Origin: Hygrophila difformis | Lineage: Eukaryota; Streptophyta; Magnoliopsida; Lamiales; Acanthaceae | DNA: 64,000 nt | Assembly: GCA_030278955.1 (NCBI GenBank) | Contig: JAOANR010000012.1 | Span: 21,558,474 to 21,622,473 of the forward strand | Direction: 5' to 3' | Shown here: in pieces, positions 12,641 to 24,331 of the stretch | Numbering within the stretch: the first letter of the stretch is position 1 | Layout of the letters: each line of letters starts with the position of its first letter | Translations under genes and position numbers: made by a program | The notes under the pieces: generated by a model | What the model saw: only the letters and a program-made list of their open reading frames with translations | Told to the model about the DNA's origin: nothing | The model's database searches: none

Positions 12641-13238
12641 CCACATTTTTATTTTTTTTTTTCAGCTTTCTTAGTTAGTGTTTTGGGTTTAAAACATTCA
12701 ATTAATGAGTGTTCTTGAACCATGTTATGGTTTGTTGGAATTAATCAAAGAAAATGTTCCCAAAAATCTGTTATGAAGTTTATTCCATGGATTTGTTGCT
12801 TTATTTTGCACTTTTGGTCACTTGACAATGTTTTTTGTTTTAGTTAGATTTTATTACTTTCCCTATTTAATAAATGCTCAAACATTTGACATTCATCCAT
12901 TTGATGATTTATTAGAGTTAGGTTTTGTTTAGATTTTTGTTCCTAGTTATGTTTTAGTTTATTTTTTGTTTATAGTTGTTTATATTTTATTTTTGATGTT
13001 GTCCTTTTCTTTAATTTTAAGATTAGTATAGTAAATCTAAAAAGTGGATGATATTAATGTGTTTGTGTATATTGAAAACTTTGAGGAACTTGGGAAATTT
13101 TTGGCATATACCACGTCGAGGCATGCATAGTGTCACGACATAATTTGTTAATACCAAACGATGTACCATAAAATCCAAAAAAGGGTCTTGCAATCGCATA
13201 GATTGCATTACCCGACCAACAACTTATGTTCTGGGGTG
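12641..13238. other. T-rich intergenic stretch, no gene seen
   Basis: T-rich on the plus strand, without an extended open frame. It leads into the palindrome array; no element end was recognised. Confidence 0.5.
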
Positions 13239-13890
13239 GCTACGACGCTAACGGCCCTACGACGCCAACCTAGGTTGGCGTCGTAAGGGATGTTTCATGT
13301 CGTAGCTATCTCAGACTTAAGAAAAACTTGCCCTACGACCTCAGTCTCACGACGCAATCCTAGGATTGCATCGTAATTTTTAGTCTAAGGTCGTAGGACC
13401 CCAAAACACTCAAAATTTCACAAAAACCCACCTACGACGCTAAGCTCACGACACTATCCTAGGATAGCGTCGTAATTTAATGTTTGTCGTCGTACTCCCC
13501 AATTTAAAAAAAACACTTCTAAAAATTTATGCTACGACGCTATCCTCACGACGCTATCCTAGGATAGCGTCGTAATTTAATGACTAGCGTCGTAGTACCC
13601 TCCCTTTTTCAAAAACCATCTTTCCCTACTACGACGCTAAACCTTACGACGAGAACCAACGTTTGACATCGTAGTGCGTGCTTAGCGTCGTAGTCCCCTA
13701 AATTTCTAACCTACATGCACGACGCCAAACCTACGACGTGAACCTTGTTTCACGTCGTAATTAAGGTTAGCGTCGTACATAACACCATTTATTCCAAAAT
13801 CAAATAAATTATCTTTCACCAACCCATGACGACGCTAGCCTCACGACGTGATCCTAGGATCACGTCGTAATATCTGTCTAGCGTCGTAAT
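13239..13890. repeat. Array of seven nested palindromes
   Basis: Seven units at about 13239, 13332, 13431, 13531, 13630, 13717 and 13828. Each has an outer arm near TACGACGCTA pairing with TAGCGTCGTA, and most have an inner palindrome centred on CCTAGG. The inner ones are exact at 13258-13285 (28 bp), 13548-13573 (26 bp) and 13843-13868 (26 bp). Unit spacing is about 90-110 bp, with AT-rich spacers. The style resembles CACTA subterminal repeats, but no CACTA terminus was found nearby. Confidence 0.85.
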
Positions 13891-16135
13891 TGGCATCTTC
13901 ATGCCAAATTTTTCATTTCTCCATTTTCTTCACTTAATTAGTTGAACCTTTATATTAATATTTTGAGGTTGAAATCCAATGATCTCAACCCATGATTAAT
14001 TTGATATAAAGAATTTTGTTCAATTCCATTAAAAGATTTTTCTACAAAATTAAACTCTAATGATCTAAGTATATAATCTGGACTGTAATCAATTAATTAT
14101 GGAATGAGAGATTATTTAGACCATAAAGAGTGATTATGGAATAATTTCCATACCTTGCATGAGAAACCAATGTCTCTCATACAAGATGACCCAAAAATAT
14201 TTTCTTAATTTATTTTGGTCTTTCTCGTGTTGTGTGAAACGGCTAGTAAGGAATATGTCAGACTAATGTTGGCGGGTATTCCCACACGGATAAACTAGCT
14301 CGTAGTCTGAATATTAATTACTAGTTGTTATTTTGCATGGTCCAAATAGTGGTCGGTGGAAGCCTTGGCGGTTCGTCCATCCGGGATTATAATAGCTACT
14401 CAGCTGACTCCTATCCGGATACAGTTTTATTTTTCTTATCTTAATTTAAAACCTGAATTTTGAGCTGTAATACTATCAAACTGTGTCGATCAACACTATT
14501 TGAATAATACTACAGTAAGAAAACATGTAGGTTTTTCCCTCAGTTCACAGATAGTAGGAGTCTGGATGACAGCGATCACTGTTATTTTAGGCTGTTGCTG
14601 TCTAAAAACATCCCATCTGGAATAACTAGGAACTGGATAGCAGATGTTTGCAGTCCAGGTTATCCTGATTATTTCAGTCATCTTTTTAGCCAAACCAATT
14701 CTTCTCATCTCCGGCTATTTCATCTCTGTGTTTCGCATTCTGTCTAAACCCGCCTTATATTTTGGGTTATTTAATTTTACATTTCTTTATAAATTTATGC
14801 ATGATATTATTATGTAGATATTATGGTCTAATTATTTTGGGATCATTCCCTTGGACATAGAAGTCTTGATTTTTAATCAGATGTCTCATAATAAATTTCC
14901 AACAAAAATTCATTTATAAAATCTGGATCTGAGTAAGGGATAAATTCCTCAGTTATGTCTAACTCATATTCTACTAGGGGTTAATTTTGGGAGATTAGAA
15001 GCAGAGTCAGCGATTAGGTCTCTTCTAGACTGAAAGTGTCTGTGTTCTTATTAAGAGTCTACACCTGTTTAGGGAATGGTTTTCAAATCTTTTATTTTCC
15101 AAAATTGCCGTGTATTGGAAATCTGGTATTAGATATTACACCGAGATGAGATCCACTTGGATTCAAATACAGTGTGATAGATAATTCTAGAGGAACAGCA
15201 CTCAGGCCTTGGTTATTTTCTAAGATAGGGTTGAGTTCCTTTCAACTGATATCCTCTTCTGCCAAAGCCTATTTTTGAGTCCTGGTGAGTGCATCCGGAA
15301 CGAACTAATTTATTAGTCCGTTTCATTAGTTTGTATCTCATAACCACCCGAAGGAAGTGAACACTGCGAGCGGTTCACCGAGATCCGGGAATTCTTGATC
15401 CACATCCGGTCATCCTGACTGGGGGCTCTTCTTATACTACCAGGGTAACTCTTTTGAAACATCCGAGTGATAGGATTTTAAATGCTTTCTTTACCGCTTT
15501 CTTTTAAATGCTTTCTTTAGAGGTCACTCGGATGTATTGAGAGTAGTGGAACTGCTTCTAGGTTTGAGAGTTATGGGATAGTTCAGGCTTAATTAGAAAC
15601 TTTGGGTGTGACATGGGGGAATGATAGCAGTACTTAACACTTCAACTAATGATTTGTCAGGTGTTGCTTGTTCACCACAGATAAATGACACGTTCTGACG
15701 GGAGCAGTTATGAGTTTGTGGTATCTTAGAATTTGTGGTCTTAAGAACATGTAAATTCTTACTGTAAGTAACTAACTGTCTGTTAAAGGGAACATAGTAC
15801 AGAAAGCATGAGAGTTAGCTAACTGGAAGGATTATCCCAACCAAAGATCTGTGTATTAAAATGGAAGTTTAATTATGTTTCATCTGAATCTTGTCCAATT
15901 TTTATTCTTTTCTTCCTGTTCCTTCTGTCACAATTTAAAACTGCTTTCTAGATTAATGATAGATAGATAGCTTAGTATAATTTTTACCGCTTTCGTAGAA
16001 TAAATTTTATCGCTTTCTCAATATAATTTTAATTGCTTTCTAGAATAATTTTAATTTGCTTTTTACAATAACTTTAATTGCTTTCATAACTTAGTTTAAA
16101 TTATGTCAAGTAGTTGATAGTTAAAAACACAAATG
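13891..16135. other. Unassigned non-coding stretch with GCTTTCT repeats
   Basis: No credible coding region on either strand. Around 15480-15525 and 15980-16085 a degenerate repeat of about 25 bp recurs around T-A-rich DNA plus GCTTTCT (for example TTTTAATTGCTTTC). Phrases such as GGCGGTTCGTCCATCCGGG near 14365 have the look of LTR or leader DNA, but no termini were found. Confidence 0.4.
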
Positions 16136-16754
16136 TGAATCAAGTAACCGAGTGGAAAATCTTATAAAACGACGTGGGCCCTGCTTCTATCGCACATCCT
16201 CCAGTGAACGATTCGGTACTTACTATAAATACTGCATTTTTTGACTCCGTGCGCTTTCGGGGGCACAATTTCCTAGCACGAGTAAATAAAAACGTGACAA
16301 CCTATAAATATATCCCTAATCCCAATTCTTCCTTCATAAGTGGTTTCAATAAATAAAACGAAAAAAACCGGGATTAATTCCTAATTCTATTTTAGAAAAT
16401 ACTCGTGTGGGAAATTTGTCAAAAGTTTCATAAAACTTGTATGAGATTGCTAGGAAACCTCCCTTTCAAGCTCTCTAGTATTATACGGTATTTAGGAGAA
16501 TATAAATTGTTATCATCTTTCTCCTCTGAAGTCCATCTATATTTATAGATGACCTGGACTAAATATATCAAATATATTTCAAATATATCAAATATATTTA
16601 TAGTACCAAATATATGGTAACATATCAAATATATCATAATATATCTAATATATTATAATACTAGTCCATATCAAATATCTTTTAATTTGTAACATATCAA
16701 ATATATTACATATATCTAATATATTCTAATCTAATCCATATAAAATATCTTTCA
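16136..16754 (-). repeat. Probable 3' LTR of the minus-strand copia element
   Basis: On the minus strand DNA starting TGAAAGATATTTTATATGG follows the PPT AAGTGGGAGAT directly. A TATA-like CTATAAATATAG lies near 16540-16551. The outer end at 16136 (minus-strand GATTCA) is chosen only because it pairs TGAA with TTCA; no target duplication can be checked. Confidence 0.5.
16618..16754. repeat. Two-copy tandem repeat in the LTR U3
   Basis: Blocks of about 66 bp at 16618-16683 and about 16690-16754 both start TAACATATCAAATATAT and end ATATCTTT(T/C)A. The second ends exactly at the LTR edge, so a duplication in U3 created an LTR-end-like sequence inside the LTR. Confidence 0.6.
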
Positions 16755-16765
16755 ATCTCCCACTT
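16755..16765 (-). other. Polypurine tract of the minus-strand copia element
   Basis: Minus-strand AAGTGGGAGAT before TGAAAG. Similar GTGGGAG motifs recur upstream on the minus strand near 17600 and 17775. Confidence 0.65.
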
Positions 16766-17779
16766 GGACTAGCATTAGATATAATACCATATACAAACAT
16801 TATCACCCTTGAGCGAATCGACAACACCCATATAGTGTAACCCTATAGGCCTCCGTTACCGACGATAATCAAATAAAGTCCACACAAAACTCCTAGACTG
16901 CGTTGTATGGCGTCACTCGATATACAAAGAACGTTTACGTGGATTCATAAAATAAATCATTAGTAAAAAAACCTTTTGTGAAATTAAGTAATATCCTTTC
17001 ATTCACGAACCACTCGATTAAGCCTAGGATTCGTAATGGGTCTATCCCAATAGCTTAATCACCTATCTCATCTTTATTAATTGACCCACATCATCATATT
17101 CAACTACTTCAATTGAATACATCGTTGCACTGACCAGTGACTTAATGGTCAAATAATATAGAGAAATTGAGTGTTCTCTCAAAATTCCAATCAAGTAATG
17201 AATTCTATCTTGGCTCAACTACCATTTTCATTCGTCATATGATGCACCCAACACAAGCCATATCTACCCCTTGATGGAGTGCAAGCATTGTACTTGGTCA
17301 AAGTGAACCACTTAACAAATAAAATGCGTATTGACCTCAAGTCTAAGGACTATTACAAATTCACTTACTAATAAATCATAGACATTTCAACAAATGATTT
17401 AATAGTAGGGTATACCAATACTCTCTAAAGTATCCATGTGTCCACCGCAAATATCTAATATTTCGTAGTTGTGAGATCCACTACATTCTCTAAGAATGCG
17501 ATGCAGACCACATGCTAACCTTCAACATATCATCAATATCCTATTCTTGATGATCAATGGTTAGGGTGTTGTTAGAATTTTACTTTATTTCTAACCTCCC
17601 ACTGAATTAGCAACAGTACAAATTCATGGGAACATATATAAGAATAATGACAAACAATTAAAATAATTATTCTAATATATGCACTAGCCCATTGAAATCA
17701 AACTTCATACACATAAATGTGATAATACATTAACATCTCATCCAAATTGTTTTTAAGACATATAAATAGTAAACTCCCA

Positions 17780-18361
17780 CTAATTATAAAGCCATTTTCC
17801 AATGTGCCTAACCCCCAAGCTCTCAAAGTGACTGTTGTGTTTTGCAATGCACAACGGCTTGGTGAAAGGATCAGCTAGGTTCTTATCAGTGGGTACTCTC
17901 TCTAACTTTATATCGCCTCTTTCCACTATTTCTCTACTTAGATGATATCTTCGTGGAACATGCTTGTTTCTATTCGTTGCTCTTGGTTCCGTTGCTTGTG
18001 CAACTGCGCCAGTGTTGTCACAATACAAAGGTATTGCACTACTAGCGCTTGGAACGACACCCAGTTCTTTGACGAATTCTAACACAGCAATAGCCTCTTT
18101 GGCAGCTTCAGATGCAGCAATATACTCTGCTTCTGTGGTGGAATCAGCTGTTGTACTCTGCTTAGAGCTATTCCAAGTGATTGCACCACCGTTGAGAACA
18201 AAGACATAGCCAGACTGTGACTTATAGTCATCATGGTCTGTTTGGAAGCTAGCATCAGTGTACCCAGTAACCAACAATTCTGGCTCTCCACCATAGACTA
18301 AGAAATATTCTTTAGTCCTTCTAAGGTACTTAAGAATAGTCTTAACAGCTCTCCAATGTTA
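17780..18361 (-). pseudogene. Copia RNase H and pol C-terminus
   Basis: Residues YTDASF, the acidic TEAEYIAAS motif, and YCDN, together with the ending NLADPFTKPL, are typical of the copia RNase H that removes the RNA strand during reverse transcription. The frame joins the RT part without a shift but is interrupted by one stop at 18359-18361, between PGE and HWRAVK. It is part of the dead minus-strand element. Confidence 0.88.
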
Positions 18362-19408
18362 CTCACCGGGATTCTGCTGAAACCTTCCTGTCATACTAAG
18401 TGCATAAGCCACATCCGGTCTAGTGCTTATCATGGCATACATGATTGATCCTATAGCAGAAGCATATGGAATCCTTTTCATGTTTTCAATATCATTGTCA
18501 TTTGAAGGGCAACCCTTCTTAGAGAGTGTGATGCCATGTCCCATAGGAAGATATCCCTTCTTGGAATTTTCCATTGAGAAGCGCTTTAACAATTTGTCTA
18601 TGTAGTTGGATTGTGATAATCTTAACAATCTATTAGGCCTATCCCGATAGATCTTAATCCCTAGGATGTAGGAAGCATCACCTAGATCTTTCATCATGAA
18701 AGAGCTAAATAACCAATCTTTTGTGGATTGCATCATGGAAAGATCATTCCACAAGATTAGTATGTCATCAACATATATAATCAGGAACACAATCTTTCCA
18801 TGTAAACGTTTACTATAAACGGATGGATCTTCTTTGCTTCTGACAAAATCAAACGATTTGATTGCTCTGTCAAAGCAAATATTCCAACTCCTAGAAGCTT
18901 GCTTAAGCCCATATATGGACTTCTTTAGTTTGCACACAATATTTGGCCTTTCTTTAGATACAAAACCGTCAGGTTGTCTCATATAGACATTCTCCTCTAA
19001 TTCTCCATTGAGAAATGCGGTTTTGACATTCATTTGCCAAATGTCATAATCAAAGTATGCAGCTATAGCAAGTAAGATTCTAATGGACTTGATTTTTGCA
19101 ACTGGTGAAATGGTCTCATCAAAATCAACGCCTTCAGGTTGACTATAACCTTTTGCTACCAACCTAGCCTTGTAGGTATGTACTTTGCCATTTGCATCTC
19201 TCTTCTTCTTGAAGATCCATTTGCAGCCAATGGGATGGACCCCATTTGGCATGTCAACTAGTTCCCAGACTAGATTAAAGTACATCGAGTCCATTTCAGA
19301 TCTTAAGGCATCTCGCCACTTAACGAATTCAGTACCTGATACCGCCTTGGTGTAAGTTTTAGGTTCATCGTCATTCAGATCCTCAAATCCATCTTGGTTC
19401 TGAACCAA
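18359..19408 (-). pseudogene. Copia reverse transcriptase domain
   Basis: This 349-codon stretch carries the copia RT core: KWIFKKK, ARLVAKGYSQ, MNVKTAFLNGEL, the catalytic YVDDILI (near 18760-18790 on the plus map), and the end motif GSIMYAM..TRPD. It would copy element RNA into cDNA. Upstream it loses frame against the integrase-linker region, and downstream it stops at 18359. Sequence inside the domain looks well kept. Confidence 0.92.
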
Positions 19409-19450
19409 TAAATTGAGTCTTTCAGGTGCTCGACGAATCCTGCGAGGCCT

Positions 19451-20754
19451 TTAGAGTTGTTCCTGCTGCTCATTCTGAATCTGGGAAGATCCCTGTGTGT
19501 TGACCAAGTCAGCACTTTGGGAATTCTCAAGCACTTCACTGTGATTGTCTTGAGGTGGAGATGATTCAACCATTGTTTCATCTTGTCTTTGATGCATCTC
19601 ATTGTCATTAGGTTGCCACCTAAGTAGCTTTTCCCCTCCCAAGAGATCATCAAAGACTCCAACTGAGTTCTTGTCCACTTTATCAGACATGATCTCATCT
19701 TCCCTATTAATTTGTGGTTCTTGAATTTCTTCAAGATCTACTGTATTGTCACTTTTTTCCTTGTTGACATAATCGTCTTCACGGAACTTCACGTTCCTAG
19801 AAACTATCACCTTGTGATCTTCAGTACAATAGAAATAATATCCTTTAGTTTCCTTTGGATATCCCACAAAGTAACATTTTTCACTTTTGGGTTCTAACTT
19901 ATCAGTAATCATTTTCTTAACGAATGCAGGATAACCCCAGGTTCGCATATGGTTAAAACATAATTTCTTTTCATACCATAATTCATATGGTGTTTTCTCG
20001 ACTGATTTTGAAGGAACCTATTCAGAATGTAAACAACAGTAAGTAAGGCATATCCCCAAAGGAATAGAGGAAGATTTGTGAAACTCATCTTGGATCGAAC
20101 TATATATAATAGGGTGCGATTCCTCCTTTCAGATACCCCATTCAATTGAGGTGTCCCGGGAGGAGTCCATTCTGATTGGATCCCACATGATTTCAAGTAA
20201 TCAAGAAACTTCCTGCTCAAGTATTCCCCTCCTCGATCTAATCGTAGGGCCTTAATACTTTTTCCAAGTTGTTTCTCGACTTCCAACTTATACTCTTTAA
20301 ATTTTTCAATGGCCTCGGATTTGTGTTTCATCAAATAAACATATCCATACCTTGAAAAATCACCAGTAAAAGTAATGAAGTACGAATATCCACCCCTTGC
20401 TAGTGTTTGAAATGGTCCACACACATCTGTATGAATTAACTCTAGCAATTCTTTGACACGTAACCCTTTCCCAGAAAGTGATTTCTTAGTCATCTTACCT
20501 TTGAGACAGGATTCACACACACAAAATGACTCAAAGCCAAAAGATGGTAGATAATTTAGTTTTGTTAAAGTTTCAATACTTTTCTCATTGATATGACCAA
20601 GTCTACAGTGCCGAAGATAAGTGTCTTTATTCGCATTACTTATCTTAGCTCGTTTACTTTGTATGTTGAGAATACTTCGTTCACAATCAAGAATATATAA
20701 ACCATTCAACAAAGATGACTTGCATAAAACATTCCATCGAAAGAAAATGAGCAT
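19451..20754 (-). pseudogene. Copia integrase with C-terminal linker, frameshifted
   Basis: Two overlapping frames (20754-19909 and 19948-19451) together give the GAG-pre-integrase HHCC region (CRLGHINEKS, CVCESCLKGK), the catalytic core (HTDVCGPF, LRLDRGGEY, GVSERRNRT) and an acidic linker before RT. The catalytic Asp, Asp and Glu are present. A frame change in the overlap at 19909-19948, plus further changes before RT, breaks the protein. It would insert cDNA into the host chromosome. Confidence 0.88.
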
Positions 20755-21050
20755 CTTTTATTTTCAATAACGAAGGAAAAACCCTCAATGTCCAACATTG
20801 GAATAGAAATAATATTCTTGGAGATAACTGGAACAAAATAACAATTATTCAAAACTAGTCTATGTCCCGAAGGAAGATCTAATCTATAGGTTCCTACACG
20901 TTCAACAGCAACTCTTGCTCCATTTCCCACACGTAGGTCAACCTCCCCGGGTCTCACTTTTCTTGAATCACTTAGCCCCTGCACATTATTACAAATGTGT
21001 GAGCCACAAGCAGTATCTAATACCCATGATTGTGAGTAATCCATAGACAT
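20706..21050 (-). pseudogene. Copia aspartic protease region
   Basis: The motif WVLDTACGSHIC holds a DTA variant of the usual DSG/DTG active site, followed by the hydrophobic pattern of a retropepsin. It sits between gag and integrase, as expected. The C-terminal end overlaps the integrase frame by about 50 bp in another frame, which marks a frameshift. Confidence 0.8.
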
Positions 21051-21052
21051 GT

Positions 21053-21618
21053 TTATTCAACAACAAACATACCTGAGCGGACTCCCATTGCACCTTGTGC
21101 TTTAAACTTTGGGCAGTCCCTCTTCCAGTGTCCCTTTTCATGACAAAAGAGACATTCATCCTTTGACAACTTCTGCTTCTTTTGATTTACTCCACCTTTA
21201 GGTTTCAAGACTGCAGTGAATGCTTTCTTCTTCTGTTTGTTCTTCTTTCTAGAAGCTTTAGCAGAAGAGCTCACCATGAGCACAGCCTTGCTCTTTGAAG
21301 TGGACGACTCATAGGTTTTCAACATGTTATGAAGTTCTGGCAGACTCACCATAGTATTGTTCATATTGAAATTCACAATGAAATTTTCAAAAGAACTTGG
21401 GAGAGACTGCAAAATCAAATTTGCTGATACATTCAGTGGCAGTTGTGTTCCAATCACAGCCAACCTCTCAATCAGTCCTATCATCTTCAATACATGATTA
21501 GAAACCTGTCCCCCTTCATTAAGTTTGCATTTGAATAGATCCTGGAGTATCCATAATCCATTGTTCGAGACTGTGAAGCATACAGGCTCTCCAAATGTTT
21601 CAACATCTCAAAAGGGAA
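21053..21618 (-). pseudogene. Copia gag, N-terminally truncated
   Basis: Contains the end of the UBN2-type gag domain (LPSSFENFI), a Lys-rich stretch and a zinc knuckle CLFCHEKGHWKRDC near 21100-21150. Recognisable gag coding continues past 21490 (LFKCKLNEGGQVSNHVLKMI) until it is cut at 21619 by the gypsy LTR. In other copies it would package the element RNA. Confidence 0.85.
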
Positions 21619-21619
21619 C

Positions 21620-23279
21620 TGTAACACCCCAGTTTTTTTCACCCAGGTCGGGATGTCACCGCCACACCTCTCTAGTAAGACACGGTTTCTCCGAGCTCAC
21701 TAAGGAGATGCAAGGCTAGGTATTGCAGTATTTAAAATATTTAAAACAATTAAAAACAGCCCATACAATATATATCAAAATATAATATTATAATGCAGTG
21801 GAAGAATAATATCTAAGTATAAGTATTGCAGCGGAAAATGTAAATAGGGCCAACATGGCCAAAACACGGGTTAAACAGGCCCGTTCATACTATAGTCTAA
21901 TGCAAAATTTAAAGGTAAAGTGTTCCCAAAATCCCATGCATGTACGTGCTCAAGTATAATCAACATACTCTGTAGGAAAAAGAAAGAAATGGGTTTTGGG
22001 TCAGCACAATTTGCTGAGTAAGCTAACACATACATGATTGTGAGGTTTCAAAGCCATTAATTAATATTTAAATAAAAGCATGATAATATTAAATCATAAA
22101 CAATTTAGTTTGATTAACTAAACAACTTGCATAGCGAACTCATGAATTCTATCTAACAACTCATTTATCATAATTTAAATAAAAGCCATAATTAATTTAA
22201 ATAAAGCACTAAATAATTTAAATGGACAATAAATAAATATTTTAACTATCCCCATTACACCCAAGATTTAGTATTTCAAGTATTTCACGATTGCATCGCA
22301 ATCTCGTCAAGTGTAGCCGGTAGCCCGGCGGCCGCAGCCGTATCTGCCATACCCAGTACCACTCCGGAGCCTCGGGAAACCCATATGGATATTCTCGAGA
22401 GTGTAGGCCATATATCTCATGCCGTTTTGGCAACATATCTCAAATTTCGCGAGGGGTCACCATCGTCCATAAAGACACGAAGTGAATCGTTAGGGGGCCA
22501 CCCTGCAGAGCACTCGCCCCCTAATTTTAATTGATCAAGTTTGTAAGGGGATTTTTCAAAATTCTGATTTCATGTATTTATTTCAAAAAGAGTTTTCTAC
22601 TCGTTTAAACCTTAAAGGCTAATTTCACCGTTTCAACAAGATTTCAAGATTTGACTTTGTCAAAACACCGTTTACTCCAAAATTAATTAAAAATCAGTTT
22701 CAAGTCTGAAAATTTTGAAATTTGACCAGTGACCCAAAAACACAGAGACAAACAAGTTTTGTGTTTTAAGTGTTTCGATCCGAGTTACGGAAACAAGTCA
22801 AAAACGTCAATTTTCATCAGGATATTAATCTGTCCGAATTTTCTACACAACAGTTTCAAAATTTCAAGATCTACTATAGCAAATTAACTCCAAATTTGAT
22901 GAACGTTTACAGAGAGATACTTAAGACATATATCTACAACTTTCATGTTCGACTAAAGTTCTGAATCGGTCTAGATCTATTGTCAAAAACGGCTACAAGT
23001 TCGGACTAAAGTTCTGTCAAGATTTCAAGATCTAAATTTAGAACAGTTTGGTTTGGGGTCGATTTCAGATAACAAAACTTAATGAAAAATTATGAATTTT
23101 TTACAAGAGATAGATCTATGTCTTAGGAACATTTGTGTTTTAAGTTTTCTCGTTCGATCAGTTTTAGGTGTTCGGAAAAATCGTGCACAAAAGCTGCGCC
23201 GTAGGATTTCTTCGTTGACAGATTTTAGGGTTATTTAATTAGATTTCTATGTTCGGTTGTGTTTTAATCACCCAAAACC
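21620..23279 (-). repeat. Truncated gypsy LTR inserted in copia gag
   Basis: Starts TGTAACACCCC on the plus strand and matches the terminal ~1.66 kb of the LTRs at 4375-7183 (inverted) and 9130-12635 (same orientation), including the single CCGGTAGCCCGGCGGCC unit near 22318. Similarity ends at CACCCAAAACC (23279), so the LTR start is missing. The expected second half of the copia gag is not found beyond it. Confidence 0.88.
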
Positions 23280-23371
23280 TTATTTATTTTTTATATATAT
23301 ATTTTTATGTTCGGTTGTGTTTTAATCGTGCATAAATAAAATTCTTATTTATTTTTTATATATATATTTTT
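23249..23371. repeat. Tandem duplication across the LTR break
   Basis: ATGTTCGGTTGTGTTTTAAT followed by a TTATTTATTTTTTATATATA block occurs twice (from about 23249 and 23308). The first copy contains the end of the LTR homology, the second a short unrelated filler. Confidence 0.75.
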
Positions 23372-23388
23372 AATATATCTAATATAAA

Positions 23389-23577
23389 CTTCCTCCGGTC
23401 TTTTACTTATGATCCCGTCAAGTGGGATCTTGTTAGATTATTCGTCTAATCGCATAGATTTAGAATATCAAATTTTTATAATTTTTAATTGTATGTAATT
23501 TGAGTTATTGAGGATTAAAACGTGTACTGGACTGAGTGAAATGTGGGTCCGTGGCATTTAAAAAAGAACGGAGAAAG
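23389..23577. mobile_element. Internally deleted MITE, family 1 (189 bp)
   Basis: Left end CTTCCTCCGG and right end GAACGGAGAAAG, with TA after the right end. The interior (GGGATCTTGTTAGATT, TTTAGAATATCAAATTTT, AATGTGGGTCCGTGGCA) matches the 38619 copy, but about 70-85 bp of the left half are missing. Confidence 0.75.
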
Positions 23578-24073
23578 TATATTCTTAGACTTTAAAATTC
23601 TTTTTTTTTAAATTTTTATTTAATATAAGTTACTATATTATTTTAAATAACATTGAAATACTTTTTTAAAAAAAATTCCATATTGGTATATTTCTTATTT
23701 GTCTTAAATATAATTTTAATTTTATTAAAATTAATATTAACAATATTGAATCATTAAATTCAACACAATTAAGTTAATTGTATATAGGTAGAAACAGAAA
23801 TTAAAGAAAAATAAAATAAAAAATAAAAACATGCATGTATGGACAAAACATACAATCAAACCACAAAATTAAAAAAATTATAAAAAAGAGAAGAAAAGCC
23901 GCCATATTCAGATGTACCTGGGTAGTGACAGTATTATTTACTTTTTTTCTACTACTTGCGTTTATCATCTTTGTAGTGGTAAAGTAGAGGTAGTATGCAT
24001 TGTGCTACCCATTCATTGTGAATGCCCTCATTGCTACAGACAACTTTATATTAAATACAACGATTTTAATTAA
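23578..24073. other. AT-rich upstream region of dirigent gene A
   Basis: Very AT-rich up to about 23900, then ordinary composition. Homology with the other dirigent units begins only at about 24074 (CAATTACAG). No gene seen. Confidence 0.5.
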
Positions 24074-24331
24074 TCAATTACAGCTGGCGAATGTAATGTG
24101 CGTAGACCCCAGACGAGGCCATGGATAAATGAATCTTGCATTGGCAACCTGGAATTGAAGCATACACAACCATTCGTTTAATGACTTTCTTGAATTGGTC
24201 TTTTAATCTGTGGTGGGAAAACGTTGAGAGCCCACTCCAAAATCAAAATGCACAACATGTGGTTAGTAGAATTGGAGTAGATCATCTAGTAGTATATTAT
24301 AGCACTGATATACACATCCATTGTAAAAAGT

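Larger units (their letters stand above)
16136..21619 (-). mobile_element. Decayed Ty1/copia retrotransposon, 5'-truncated
   Basis: On the minus strand the order is gag, protease, integrase, RT, RNase H, a 1 kb 3' untranslated region, a polypurine tract, then a probable 3' LTR. The gag N-terminus and 5' LTR are missing because a gypsy LTR begins at 21620 inside gag. Stops and frame changes break the polyprotein, so the copy is dead. Integrase before RT identifies Ty1/copia. Confidence 0.88.

Noticed and set aside
13239..13890. Palindrome array considered as a CRISPR array or rho-independent terminators
   Set aside because: Spacers are short and AT-rich, repeats are nested palindromes of varying sequence, and the context is eukaryotic.
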